Source: Hamadaea tsunoensis DSM 44101
GTDB lineage: Bacteria; Actinomycetota; Actinomycetes; Mycobacteriales; Micromonosporaceae
Length of the DNA: 64,000 nt
Reading direction: 5' to 3'
Assembly (NCBI RefSeq): GCF_000428945.1
Contig: NZ_AUAX01000005.1
Location: 62,001-126,000 of the forward strand
Part shown: one piece after another, positions 33,807-44,088 of the stretch
How positions within the stretch are numbered: position 1 is the stretch's first letter
Layout of the letters: every line of letters begins with the position of its first letter
The notes under the pieces: model-generated
Told to the model about the DNA's origin: nothing
Databases searched by the model: none
The model's input: the letters and a program-made list of their open reading frames with translations, nothing else
Translations under genes and position numbers: made by a program

Positions 33807-35132
33807 ATGATTCCCGGACTCCAGGATCTCGCCGTGCGTACGCTCGGCGAATGCCGGATCGAGTCGCCGCTGGCAGCGTTGCTGGACGGACGTCCGTCGA
33901 CCGAGCACTACGTGCACGAGGATGACCGTGTCCTCTTCGACGACACCGCCGCCATGGTCGCCGCGCGGGGCGTACCCCTGAATGATCTTCCTGGGTTCGA
34001 GCCCGGTGGCCCGCGGCGGCAGATCTTCTTCCAGCCGAGCAAGACCCGCGTGGGCATTGTGACCTGCGGTGGCCTGTGCCCGGGGCTGAACGACGTGATC
34101 CGGGGCCTGGTGCTGGAGCTGACCCACCACTACGGCGTGCGGAAGATCTACGGGTTCCGCAACGGTTACCAGGGTTTCATCTCGAAGTACGGCCGCGAGG
34201 TGGTCGAGCTCGACCCGAAGGCCGTGAGCGGGATCAACGAGTACGGCGGGACGATCCTCGGGTCCTCGCGCGGTGAGCAGGACGCGGAGGAGATCGTCGA
34301 CTGCCTGGAGCACATGAGCATCAACGTGCTCTTCGTGATCGGCGGCGACGGGTCGATGAAGGGCGCGCTGCGGATCGCCGACGCGGTGCAGGAGCGCGGC
34401 CTGAAGATCGCGGTCGTGGGCGTGCCGAAGACCATCGACAACGATATTCCGTACATCGATCAGTCGTTCGGGTTCCAGACCGCGTTCGCCAAGGCCACGG
34501 AGTCGATCCGGGCGGCGAGCGTCGAGGCGCGCGCGGTGCCGAACGGCGTGGGGCTGGTGCACGTGATGGGGCGGCACTCGGGGTTCATCGCCTGCTACGC
34601 GGCGCTGGCCAACAACGACGCGGACTATGTGCTGATCCCCGAGGTGCCGTTCGCGCTGGACGGGGAGGACGGCTTCCTGGCGACCCTGCGGCGGCGGGTC
34701 GAGCGGCGCGGGCGGGCGGTCGTGGTCGCGGCCGAAGGGGCCGGCCAGGAGTTTCTCACCGAGGGGGCGAGCGGGACGGACGCGTCGGGGAACAAGCGGC
34801 TGCGCGACATCGGCCAGTTCCTCCGGCACCGGATCGCGGATCATTTCGCCGAGCACTCGCTCGAGATGAACATGAAGTACATCGACCCGAGTTACGCGAT
34901 CCGCAGCGTGCCGGCCAACCCGTACGACAGTGTCCACTGCATACGGTTGGCCCACGCCGCCGTGCACGCGGCGATGGCCGGCCGGACGGCGATGGTCGTA
35001 GGGCGCTGGCGCGGGCGGTTCGTGCACGTCCCCATCTCCCTCGCGATCAGCAAGCGTAATCAGGTCGATCCGTACGGTGACCTGTGGATGTCCGTACTGG
35101 AGGCGACGGGACAGCCCCGGACCTTCGGATAG
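33807..35132 (+). CDS. 6-phosphofructokinase, long plant/trypanosome-type
   Basis: 441 aa, group-II-like PFK with a ~75-residue N-terminal extension. TCGGLCPGLNDVIRG binds phosphate. GGDGS at 179-183 carries Gly182 at the position (E. coli 104) where PPi-dependent enzymes have Asp, so ATP use is expected. PKTIDND at 207-213 carries Lys208 at E. coli position 124, as in PPi and plant/trypanosome enzymes. Asp211 is the catalytic base. Databases often call this group PPi-PFK; the Gly182/Lys208 combination favours ATP. Leaderless, monocistronic. Confidence 0.88.
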   Translation: MIPGLQDLAVRTLGECRIESPLAALLDGRPSTEHYVHEDDRVLFDDTAAMVAARGVPLNDLPGFEPGGPRRQIFFQPSKTRVGIVTCGGLCPGLNDVIRGLVLELTHHYGVRKIYGFRNGYQGFISKYGREVVELDPKAVSGINEYGGTILGSSRGEQDAEEIVDCLEHMSINVLFVIGGDGSMKGALRIADAVQERGLKIAVVGVPKTIDNDIPYIDQSFGFQTAFAKATESIRAASVEARAVPNGVGLVHVMGRHSGFIACYAALANNDADYVLIPEVPFALDGEDGFLATLRRRVERRGRAVVVAAEGAGQEFLTEGASGTDASGNKRLRDIGQFLRHRIADHFAEHSLEMNMKYIDPSYAIRSVPANPYDSVHCIRLAHAAVHAAMAGRTAMVVGRWRGRFVHVPISLAISKRNQVDPYGDLWMSVLEATGQPRTFG

Positions 35133-35186
35133 CACGCCTGTCGGTGGGCGTACCTATACTGCGTTGCGGACTCTGGGGAGGGTGGC

Positions 35187-35948
35187 GTGCCAGGAGGCTT
35201 GGCGGCGCGGGTGGCGAAGGCCCCCGTGCAGTGGGCGGCGTATGGGCTCGGCGGGGTGGCGCTGGCCGTTTCGGCGGCGTTCGGCGGCTTCACGCCGATC
35301 GCCCAGCCCGAGGCGCAGGTGCCGGTGAAGCAGGTCTACGCGGCCGCGCCGTGGAGCGTGCAGATCGTCGACGTGCGGCTGCTCGGGGATCTCTCGCCGG
35401 CGACCTCGCTGGAGAACAAGGAAGACCACTGGATCGCGGTGATCGCGGAGATCACGATCACCGACAGCGAGCCGCACAACGACATGCGCGACGCGCTCAA
35501 GCTGCATGGCGTACAGGGGCTGCTGCTGCACGACTACACCCCCGGAGTCCCGGACGAGCGGGCCACGGACATGCTGCTGTCACGCGACGCGACCCGGGTG
35601 GACTATCTCAACCCGGGCATGCCGGAGAAGATCGCGTTCCTCTGGGAGCAGAAGGCCGGCTTCCCGCTGCCGACGAACGTGGAGATCCAGATCATCGGCA
35701 AGACGTTCCGCGAGAGCACCCTCACCGGCAACAAGCAGTGGATCGAGGAGAACCTCGTCGCCACCGTGCGAGCGCCGGTCCAGGACAAGCGAAACCTGCT
35801 GGTCAGCCCGAGCCCCGGGGCCTCGGTCAAGGCCGGCCCGAGCGCGAGCGCCAGCCCCGGTGCCAGCCGGAGCCCCAACGCCGGCCGGAGCCCCAAGGCG
35901 AGCAGGAGTCCGCGTACGAGTCCGAGTCCGGCGGCGTCCCATGGCTAG
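35187..35948 (+). CDS. Membrane-anchored exported protein, first of three
   Basis: 253 aa from GTG 35187. One N-terminal helix (QWAAYGLGGVALAVSAAFGG) is followed by an extracytoplasmic beta-rich domain containing WSVQIVDVRLLGDLSP and HWIAVIAEITI. A C-terminal ~60-residue tail is rich in Ser, Pro, Ala and Arg (SPNAGRSPKASRSPRTSPSP), probably disordered. The stop overlaps the next gene by 8 nt. The core is similar in layout to the next two proteins. No named family. Confidence 0.75.
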   Translation: MPGGLAARVAKAPVQWAAYGLGGVALAVSAAFGGFTPIAQPEAQVPVKQVYAAAPWSVQIVDVRLLGDLSPATSLENKEDHWIAVIAEITITDSEPHNDMRDALKLHGVQGLLLHDYTPGVPDERATDMLLSRDATRVDYLNPGMPEKIAFLWEQKAGFPLPTNVEIQIIGKTFRESTLTGNKQWIEENLVATVRAPVQDKRNLLVSPSPGASVKAGPSASASPGASRSPNAGRSPKASRSPRTSPSPAASHG

Positions 35949-36561
35949 CGCCGTCGCCCGCGGGGTCGTCACCTTCCTCACCGTCGCCACGGCGCTGGCC
36001 GTCGGCGGTGCGATCACCGCGTACATGCCGGACAAGGACGAGCAGGAACGTCCCTTCGTGCGCACCGGCGCCGGCTCCGACTCCGTCGACGCCCGGCTCT
36101 TCGACGCGCAGGTTCTCGGCGTACGCGGTGGGACGAAACTCGCCGGCGGCGGAGCGGCCCACGACACCAGCGGCGTCTGGATCCTCGTGACCGTACGCGT
36201 GACCGCCAAGAAGGAGACCAGCTCCGTCGGGTACGCGGCGCTGATCGACGGCGACGGCCGGACGTTCCGGGCGACCGAGCGGGTCACGCTGCCCGTCGGC
36301 GGCCGTCTCCTGCAGCCCGGTCTACCGGTGCGGATGGAGCTGGCCTTCGAGGTGCCCAAGGATGTGCCCCTGCCGCTCGCGATCCGGCTGGCCGAGCCGC
36401 CCTTCGAGCTGCGGGTGCAGGCCATCGCCCAGATCGACCTGGGCCTCGGCGCCCCCGACCTCGCGTTGTACGCCGGCAACACCGACGTGCTCCGGCTGAA
36501 GGAGACCGCAGTGGACGGACTGCCGTCGGGAGCCCCGTCCGCGTCCGGAGGACCGGCATGA
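35941..36561 (+). CDS. Membrane-anchored exported protein, second of three
   Basis: 206 aa. N-terminal anchor (GVVTFLTVATALAVGGAITAY), then a DUF4352/TRF-like beta domain: FDAQVLGVRGGTKL, GVWILVTVRVTAKKE, LIDGDGRTFRATERVTLP. Overlaps both neighbours (8 nt before, 4 nt after), so the three proteins are made together and may form one complex at the outer membrane face. Confidence 0.75.
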   Translation: MASAVARGVVTFLTVATALAVGGAITAYMPDKDEQERPFVRTGAGSDSVDARLFDAQVLGVRGGTKLAGGGAAHDTSGVWILVTVRVTAKKETSSVGYAALIDGDGRTFRATERVTLPVGGRLLQPGLPVRMELAFEVPKDVPLPLAIRLAEPPFELRVQAIAQIDLGLGAPDLALYAGNTDVLRLKETAVDGLPSGAPSASGGPA

Positions 36562-38009
36562 GCGCGTACGAACCGGCCGGACCTCCGCCGGAGAGCACCG
36601 ATCCGTTCGAGCACTTCCTCGCCGGCAGATCGGCGTCCGGGCAGCCCGGTCCGGAGCAGCCGCCCGCTGATGGGAACCCGTCGGCGCCGACCGCGCCGCC
36701 CGGTGCGAGCTCGTGGGGGCCGCCGCCACCGGTGCCGCCCGGGCCGGGGCCGTCGGCGTATGGGCAGGCCGCATCGCAGGGAGCCGCGCAGGCGTACCCG
36801 CAGGCGGCCGGGCAGCAGTATCCGTACGGGACCGGGCCGGCCTACCCGCAGGGTGCGCAGCCGGGGCGGCCGGCCGCTCCACAGCAGCCCGTCCATCCAC
36901 AGCAGACAAGTCATCAGCACTCCGGCTATCAGCAGGTTCAGCAGCCACCGGCGTACCCGCCGCAGCCGCAGAGCTACGGGCCGCCGGCCAGCGCGCAGCC
37001 GCAGCATTACGGCCAGCCGCAGGGCTACGCACAGCCACAGGGTCACGTGCAGCCTGGGGCGTACGCGCAACCAGCCCAGCCCTCGGCTTACGCCGCGCCG
37101 GGACAGCCGGGTGCCTACGCACGGCCCGGGCAGCCGCCGGCCGGGCAGCCGCTCGTCGGTCAGCCGATTCCGGGCTTCCCCCATCCGGGCCAACCGGTAC
37201 CCGGGCAGCCCGTCCCGCAGGCGGTCCCGCCGGGCACGTCGTGGCCTCCCTCCGCGGCGCCCGCAGCTGTCGGCCCGCAAGCCCTGTCCACGATGTCGGG
37301 TCCCCCGATGCCGCCGGCCCCGCAGCCCGCGACCGCTCAGCCACCAGGACCGGTGCAACCGTGGACGCCGGCGTCGGGGCAGGTCGTCGCGGCTCCGCGC
37401 CCGGCGGCGATGCCACAGCCCTGGGGACAACAGCGAAATCCTCGTCCGCGATGGTTCCGGCGCAATCTCTGGGGCCTGCTGTTCCTCATCCCCGCCCTGG
37501 TCGCCGCGGGTATCTCGCCGACGATCGACATGTGGGACCAGATCAAGGGCCAGCCCCTGGTCGAGGTCACACCGGGCGCCGACCAGTGGGCGACGTACGC
37601 GGGTGTGCACGTCCGCCTGGAGTCCATGTCGGAGGAGAAGACGCTCCCCGGTTACGGCGGCTCCACCGTGCCGGTGCCGGCGGGCGTACGCGCGATCAAG
37701 GTGGTGCTCGCGTTCGACGGCCCGTCGACCGCGCTGAACGGGTGCCAGCTCTACGTCGTCTCGAAGAGCGGCGAGAAGTACGCGTCCAACCCGAACGAGC
37801 TGGACGACGGCAAGCTCACCTATGACATGTGTTCGGTGCCGGAGCCGGACCTGTTCGCGACGCCGGCCCCGACCGGGCCTTCGCCGTCACCGGGACTGGT
37901 CCTGCGGTGGAAGACGACGACCTACTTCGCTTTGCCGCTCTCGGCGTACGCGGCCGGGGTGCGGATCGAGCTGCGGTCGGAAAATCCTCGTTACCTGGTG
38001 CTGAGCTGA
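36558..38009 (+). CDS. Pro/Gln/Tyr-rich tail-anchored-like protein, third of three
   Basis: 483 aa. The first ~290 residues are a low-complexity cytoplasmic domain of repeats such as YGQPQGYAQPQG, PSAYAAPGQPGAYARPGQP and QQPVHPQQTSHQHSGYQQ. Then come a basic stretch (NPRPRWFRRN), one membrane helix (LWGLLFLIPALVAAGI) and an exterior beta domain with VHVRLESMSEEKTLPGYGG. The proline/glutamine region is likely disordered and could promote protein-protein contact or condensation. Start overlaps the previous stop by 4 nt; it ends 3 nt from a convergent gene. Confidence 0.78.
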   Translation: MSAYEPAGPPPESTDPFEHFLAGRSASGQPGPEQPPADGNPSAPTAPPGASSWGPPPPVPPGPGPSAYGQAASQGAAQAYPQAAGQQYPYGTGPAYPQGAQPGRPAAPQQPVHPQQTSHQHSGYQQVQQPPAYPPQPQSYGPPASAQPQHYGQPQGYAQPQGHVQPGAYAQPAQPSAYAAPGQPGAYARPGQPPAGQPLVGQPIPGFPHPGQPVPGQPVPQAVPPGTSWPPSAAPAAVGPQALSTMSGPPMPPAPQPATAQPPGPVQPWTPASGQVVAAPRPAAMPQPWGQQRNPRPRWFRRNLWGLLFLIPALVAAGISPTIDMWDQIKGQPLVEVTPGADQWATYAGVHVRLESMSEEKTLPGYGGSTVPVPAGVRAIKVVLAFDGPSTALNGCQLYVVSKSGEKYASNPNELDDGKLTYDMCSVPEPDLFATPAPTGPSPSPGLVLRWKTTTYFALPLSAYAAGVRIELRSENPRYLVLS

Positions 38010-38012
38010 TGT

Positions 38013-39347
38013 CTATGCCGGGCTGAGCTGCGGTTGCGGCTCGGCCGGCGGGTTCACCCGGCCCGTTGCGGCGGATGTCGGGGTGGCTGACGTGGAAGTG
38101 GCCGACGGCTCCGTAGCCGGGGCGTCGCCGCTGACGCTGAGCAGCCGGTCCGTGGCGGCGCCGATGAGGCAGATGGTGAGCACCATCTGCACGGCGAAGT
38201 TGAACGGGGCGAGGAAATAGGACACCGGCATCCACACCTGGCCGAGGTCCTGCGGTCCGATGAGGAGCCGCTCCACTTCCCACAGACCGGCGCCGGCGTA
38301 GTCGATGACGACGAACATGACGCAGAACAGCATCATCGGGCGCAGACCTGCCCGCATGAGCAGGCGCAGGCCGCCGCCGAGCGGCCCCCAGCGGCGGTGC
38401 ATCTCGCTGAGGATGACGGTGACCACGGTGCGCAGGAGCCTGCTCTTCGAGGCGGCCACCCAGCGGGTCGCCCGGACCATGTACCGCTCGTCGGTCAGCC
38501 GGGCCTCGGCGAGCTGGTGGCCGTAGACGACCGCGCCGAGCGCGATCCAGAGGATCGGCGCGATGATGACGGTGTTCGCGTTGGCCTGTACGGAGGAGTA
38601 CGCGGCCATGAGGTGATCGAACGCCCAGGACACGAACGACGGCGTGTCCACGGTGAGCCGGGTACGCAGGTCGCCCCACCAGGTGCTGATCTCCCGGGCG
38701 CCCAGCCAGTCGACGCCCGAGCTCCGGATGCCGTTGAGGCCCATGAGCCCCGCGCCGACCGCGAGCACCTCGACGTACGCGCCGATCGCGGACGCCCACA
38801 CCCGGCCCTCGAAGAACGAGAAGCGGCCGAGGACGAACCGGATCAGGATGGCCGCGCCGACCAGCACGCCGAGGCTGATGGTGGGCGACAGCGGCAGGTT
38901 GTGGAGCAGGGTCGCCGGATCGGACGACTGCAGGACCTCGTACGCGTACCGCGAGACGTCTTCCTTCATCGTCATCGTGCCCTCGGTCGTCCACGTGTAG
39001 ACGGCGAGGAACGGGACCGCGACGCTGCCGAGGAATTCGAGCATGTGTGGCTTGCTGTGCCGGGCCAGGTACCCGTCGATCGAGGTCAGGTACGGCAGCG
39101 TCGGCCGGATCGCGCGCAGCATGGCCACGATCGCGGTGAGCAGAGCCAGCGGCACGAAGGCAAGCACGAGGACGCCGAGCGTCTGACCGAACCGGCTGGC
39201 CCAGACCGCGGCGTCGAGGATGAGCCCGTGCGCGGCCACCCCGAGGAACGAGATCGTCAGCAGGACCGGCCATGTCCGCCAGAAGGAGACGGCTGCCTGG
39301 CTCACTACCTGGAGGGTGTCGGCGACGGCGGAACGACGGGCGGACAT
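38013..39347 (-). CDS. Polytopic membrane protein of unknown function
   Basis: 444 aa from ATG 39347. About nine to ten hydrophobic segments, including VSFWRTWPVLLTISFLGVAA near the N-terminus and VIIAPILWIALGAVVYG later. A hydrophilic Thr/Ser/Pro-rich tail (SATSTSATPTSAATGRV) closes it. No transporter signature is recognised. Convergent with the preceding operon, leaving only 3 nt between stops, so the two transcripts must overlap or interfere. Confidence 0.75.
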   Translation of the reverse strand: MSARRSAVADTLQVVSQAAVSFWRTWPVLLTISFLGVAAHGLILDAAVWASRFGQTLGVLVLAFVPLALLTAIVAMLRAIRPTLPYLTSIDGYLARHSKPHMLEFLGSVAVPFLAVYTWTTEGTMTMKEDVSRYAYEVLQSSDPATLLHNLPLSPTISLGVLVGAAILIRFVLGRFSFFEGRVWASAIGAYVEVLAVGAGLMGLNGIRSSGVDWLGAREISTWWGDLRTRLTVDTPSFVSWAFDHLMAAYSSVQANANTVIIAPILWIALGAVVYGHQLAEARLTDERYMVRATRWVAASKSRLLRTVVTVILSEMHRRWGPLGGGLRLLMRAGLRPMMLFCVMFVVIDYAGAGLWEVERLLIGPQDLGQVWMPVSYFLAPFNFAVQMVLTICLIGAATDRLLSVSGDAPATEPSATSTSATPTSAATGRVNPPAEPQPQLSPA

Positions 39348-39442
39348 GGGCGTCAGCCTAGCGAACCCCACCGACACGGACGGCCCACGTCTCGGGCCGG
39401 CAGCCGCGCAGCGGGTCGCTTTCCGGTACGCGTACACGGAAA

Positions 39443-39470
39443 GGGCCGCCCACCTGGTGGTGGACGGCCC
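39443..39470 (-). terminator. Hairpin after serC
   Basis: GGGCCGCCCACC and GGTGGACGGCCC form a 12-bp stem with one mismatch, 13 nt beyond the serC stop on the minus strand. Confidence 0.5.
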
Positions 39471-39482
39471 GTTTCGGGAAGG

Positions 39483-40634
<1,152 letters not shown>

Positions 40635-40774
40635 TCAGACTCGGCGGCACTGCCGATGACGAATCCTCCCACGTCAACCCGGGCCTGACCGGGCGCGGCC
40701 CACCACCTGGCCCGTGATGGTGAACACACAACGCGCGCGCCGCGGCGTCGGAACGGGCCGGTCCGGGCGCGAAG

Positions 40775-40806
40775 ACGGGCCCGCTCCGGTGCGGAAGCGG
40801 GCCCGT
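40775..40806 (-). terminator. 11-bp perfect hairpin after citrate synthase
   Basis: ACGGGCCCGCT (40775-40785) pairs with 40796-40806 across a 10-nt loop, 14 nt beyond the citrate synthase stop. Confidence 0.75.
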
Positions 40807-40820
40807 GGACGACGTCGAAC

Positions 40821-41924
40821 TCAGACGTGCGAGATGGCGCCCCAGCCTTCGACGTCCTGCGGCTTGCGCGGCTCGGGGCCGACGTACTTGGCCGACGGGC
40901 GTACGAGGCGGTTGAGCTTCTTCTGCTCCAGGATGTGGGCCGACCAGCCGGCCACCCGGGCGCAGGTGAACATCGAGGTGAACATGTGCGCCGGCACCTC
41001 GGCGAAGTCGAGGACGACGGCCGACCAGAACTCGACGTTGGTCTCCAGGACGCGGTCGGGCTTGCGGGCCCGCAGTTCCGCGAGGGCCGCCTTCTCCAGC
41101 GCCTCGGCGACCTCGAAGCGCGGGGCGCCGAGCTCCTTCGCGGTACGCCGCAGTACTCGGGCGCGCGGGTCCTCGGCGCGGTAGACGCGGTGGCCGAAGC
41201 CCATCAGGCGCTCGCCGCGGTCGAGGACGCCCTTGACGTACTCCTCGGCGTTGCCGGTGCGCTCGACACCCTCGATCATGTGCAGTACGCGGCTCGGCGC
41301 GCCACCGTGCAGCGGGCCGGACAGCGCCCCGATGCCGGAGGAGATGCAGGCGGCGGCGTCGGCGCCGGTCGAGGCGACGGTACGCGTGGTGAAGGTCGAC
41401 GCGTTCATGCCGTGCTCGGCCGCCGAGATGAAGTACGCGTCCACGGCCTTGACGTGCCGCGGGTCGGGCTCGCCGCGCCAGCGCTTCATGAAGCGCTCGA
41501 CGATCGTGGCGGCCTTGTCGATCTCGCGCTGCGGTACGGCGGGCAGGCCGAGGCCGCGGGCCGACTGGGCGACGAAGCTGAGGGCGGTGACGGAGACCCG
41601 GGCGAGGTCCTCGCGGGCCTGCTCGTCGGCGATGTCGAGGAGCTGGCCGAGGCCCCAGTAGGGAGCCAGCATGGCCACGGCCGACTGCACGTCGACGCGG
41701 ATGTCGCCGGAGTGGACCGGCACCGGGAACGGCTCGGCCGGCGGCAGGCCCGGCCCGAACTTCCCGTCGACCAGCAGGGCCCAGACGTTGCCGAACGAGA
41801 CGTGACCGATCAGGTCTTCGATGTCGACACCGCGATACCGCAGCGAGCCGCCCTCTTTGTCGGGTTCGGCGATCTGGGTCTCGAAGGCGACGACGCCCTC
41901 GAGTCCCGGCTTGAAGTCAGACAT
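40821..41924 (-). CDS. citA: Citrate synthase 2
   Basis: 367 aa, short dimeric-type citrate synthase. Catalytic residues His206 (SGPLHGGAP), His245 (GFGHRVY) and Asp306 (LDFAEVP) are all present. Condenses acetyl-CoA and oxaloacetate. Length and the C-terminus resemble mycobacterial CitA rather than GltA2. Divergent from pdxH across a 236-nt spacer. Confidence 0.92.
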   Translation of the reverse strand: MSDFKPGLEGVVAFETQIAEPDKEGGSLRYRGVDIEDLIGHVSFGNVWALLVDGKFGPGLPPAEPFPVPVHSGDIRVDVQSAVAMLAPYWGLGQLLDIADEQAREDLARVSVTALSFVAQSARGLGLPAVPQREIDKAATIVERFMKRWRGEPDPRHVKAVDAYFISAAEHGMNASTFTTRTVASTGADAAACISSGIGALSGPLHGGAPSRVLHMIEGVERTGNAEEYVKGVLDRGERLMGFGHRVYRAEDPRARVLRRTAKELGAPRFEVAEALEKAALAELRARKPDRVLETNVEFWSAVVLDFAEVPAHMFTSMFTCARVAGWSAHILEQKKLNRLVRPSAKYVGPEPRKPQDVEGWGAISHV

Positions 41925-42160
41925 TCCGCTCTCCTGGTTGGGGATCTCGGCTGCCTGCGCGTACGCCGGCGGCCGCGGGTGCTGAGTGGTCGTTCAGCGC
42001 ACATCTTGCACCCCGCCGGCCCTCGTGGCGAGCCGCCCGGCCTGTGCGACAAACGACATTCTTCCGCGAACGGCGGGGGATCGGATGCAAAACAACGCGC
42101 GGAGCTGCCGTGGACGACACATCTTCACGCACGGCCGCGGAGGTGTACAAGGATGTGATC

Positions 42161-42820
42161 GTGACTACGAACACACCGGATCTGCCCCATATGCGGCGTG
42201 ACTACCGGCTCGCCACCCTCACCGAGGCCGAGCTGGCCGCAGATTGGCACACCCAGTTCACCGCCTGGTTCGCCGACGTCGTCGACGCCGGGCTGCCGGA
42301 GCCCAACGCGATGATCGTCGCGACCGCCGCCGGGGACGGCCGGCCGAGCGTGCGTACGGTGCTGTTGAAGGGGTTCGACGAGAACGGCTTCACGTTCTTC
42401 ACCAACTACGGCTCCCGCAAGGGCCTCGACCTGGCCGAGAACCCCCGGTGCAGCCTGCTGTTCCCGTGGCATGCCATCCAGCGGCAGGTCATCGTCGCCG
42501 GGACGGCGGTACGCGTACCCCGGGCGGAGACGGACGCGTACTTCGCCGAACGGCCGCGCGGTTCGCAGCTCGGGGCCTGGGCCAGCCCGCAGTCCTCGGT
42601 CATCCCCGACCGGTCGGTGATCGAGGACGCCTGGGAGGCCGCCGACGAGCGCTTCACCGACACCGTCACGGCCCCGCCGCACTGGGGCGGGTTCCGCGTC
42701 GTGCCCGAGACGGTCGAGTTCTGGCAGGGGCGTCCGTCACGTCTGCACGACCGGCTGCGCTTCCGGCGTACCGGCACGGTTGATCACGGAGAGTGGGTCG
42801 TGGAACGCTTGGCGCCGTGA
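42161..42820 (+). CDS. pdxH: Pyridoxamine 5'-phosphate oxidase
   Basis: 219 aa from GTG 42161 (AAGGA about 8 nt upstream); the frame is open further upstream to 42044. FMN/PLP-binding motifs include VRTVLLKGFDENGFTFFTNY, SRKGLDLAENP, RGSQLGAWASPQSS and the C-terminal FWQGRPSRLHDRLRF. Oxidises pyridoxine or pyridoxamine phosphate to PLP. Located beside serC, which shares the PLP route. The MFS gene overlaps its stop by 4 nt. Confidence 0.93.
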   Translation: MTTNTPDLPHMRRDYRLATLTEAELAADWHTQFTAWFADVVDAGLPEPNAMIVATAAGDGRPSVRTVLLKGFDENGFTFFTNYGSRKGLDLAENPRCSLLFPWHAIQRQVIVAGTAVRVPRAETDAYFAERPRGSQLGAWASPQSSVIPDRSVIEDAWEAADERFTDTVTAPPHWGGFRVVPETVEFWQGRPSRLHDRLRFRRTGTVDHGEWVVERLAP

Positions 42821-44079
42821 CGACCGCCGCCCCCCAGCTCCGCCGGCTCCTGATCGACCTGTCGCCCCTGCGCCACCCGGCGTACCGGCGGGTGTTCACG
42901 GGCAACGCGGTCAGTTTCTTCGGCGCCCAGTTCACCGCGGTCGCCGTCCCCGTGCAGATGTACCGGCTCACGCACTCGTCGCTCTGGGTCGGGCTGCTCG
43001 GCCTCGTGTCCTTCGTGCCGATGCTGATCTTCTCGATCTGGGGCGGCGCCTACGCGGACGCCATCGACCGCCGCCGGCTGCTGCTGGTCTCCTCGGTCAT
43101 CGCATGGGTGCCGACGATCGCGCTGTTCGTGCTGGCCCTGACCGGGCTCGCCGGCCCCGGGTGGCTCCTGCTGGCGCTGGGCGCGCAGACCATCGGGTTC
43201 GCGGTCTCGGCGCCCACCCGGCAGTCGATCCTGCCGCGGCTGGTCGGCGAGGACGACCTCGCCCCGGCCACCACGCTCAACTTCACCATGGTCAACGGCA
43301 CCCAGATCTTCGGCCCGCTCGCCGCGGGACTTCTGCTCGCCACCTTCTCGGGTACGCGTGGCCTGACGGTCGCGTACGGGCTGGACGCACTGCTCTTCAC
43401 GGTCAGCCTGTGGGCCACGTTCCGGCTGCCCGAACTGCCGGCCCACGAACACGCCGCCCCGGCCGGCTGGCACACCATCGTCGAGGGGCTCGGCTTCCTC
43501 GTGCGTACGCCGATCCTGCTCGCCTCGTTCGCCGTGGACCTGGTGGCGATGGTCGTCGCCCTGCCCAGGGCGCTGTTCCCGCAGCTGGCGGCCGAGCGGT
43601 TCGGCGGGAACGGGGCGGCCGTCGGCTGGCTCTACGCCGCGATCGCCATCGGGACCGTCCTGGCCGGGCTGACCTCGGGCTGGATCTCCCGCGTACGCAG
43701 GCAGGGCACCTGGCTCATCGCGGCGATCATCGGGTGGGGGCTGGCCGTCGCGGTCGCCGGACTCGCCCGCAGCCTCTGGCTCGTGGTCGTCCTGCTCGGC
43801 GTGGCCGGCGCGGCCGACCTGGTCAGCGCCGTCTTCCGGAACACGATCATGCTGGAGGCGTGCCCGGACGAACTGCGCGGCCGCGTCCAGGGCGTGCGAA
43901 CAGCGGTGGTCGTGGGCGGCCCCCGGCTCGGTGACCTGCGCGCGGGCGCCACCGCGGCGGCGTTCGGGGTGACCGGCGCCTGGGTCGGCGGCGGCCTGGC
44001 CTGCGCGATCGTAGCCCTCCTGCTCGGCCTGGGGGTGCCTTCGCTCATGCGCTATGCGCGTACGGAGCCTGTTCGGTAG
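42817..44079 (+). CDS. MFS transporter, enterobactin-exporter (EntS)-like
   Basis: 420 aa with about 12 helices. The MFS loop 2-3 motif is GGAYADAIDRRRLLL, and the loop AFRNTIMLEACPDELRGRVQG-type sequence (VFRNTIMLEACPDELRGRV) is typical of the EntS/MFS_3 group. GTG 42817 overlaps the pdxH stop (GTGA), so it is translated from the pdxH mRNA. Substrate unknown. A homologue lies near serC-citA in mycobacteria (Rv0876c). Confidence 0.88.
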   Translation: MTTAAPQLRRLLIDLSPLRHPAYRRVFTGNAVSFFGAQFTAVAVPVQMYRLTHSSLWVGLLGLVSFVPMLIFSIWGGAYADAIDRRRLLLVSSVIAWVPTIALFVLALTGLAGPGWLLLALGAQTIGFAVSAPTRQSILPRLVGEDDLAPATTLNFTMVNGTQIFGPLAAGLLLATFSGTRGLTVAYGLDALLFTVSLWATFRLPELPAHEHAAPAGWHTIVEGLGFLVRTPILLASFAVDLVAMVVALPRALFPQLAAERFGGNGAAVGWLYAAIAIGTVLAGLTSGWISRVRRQGTWLIAAIIGWGLAVAVAGLARSLWLVVVLLGVAGAADLVSAVFRNTIMLEACPDELRGRVQGVRTAVVVGGPRLGDLRAGATAAAFGVTGAWVGGGLACAIVALLLGLGVPSLMRYARTEPVR

Positions 44080-44082
44080 TGT
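44077..44082 (+). promoter_or_regulatory. -10 box of the leaderless epimerase gene
   Basis: TAGTGT, whose TAG is the MFS stop codon, with 6 nt to the ATG at 44089. Confidence 0.45.
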
Positions 44083-44088
44083 TCGCGC

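Noticed and set aside
36558-37440. Pro/Gln-rich region as a collagen-like or adhesin repeat
   Set aside because: It lies before the membrane helix next to a basic stretch, so it should be cytoplasmic, and it lacks Gly-X-Y periodicity.
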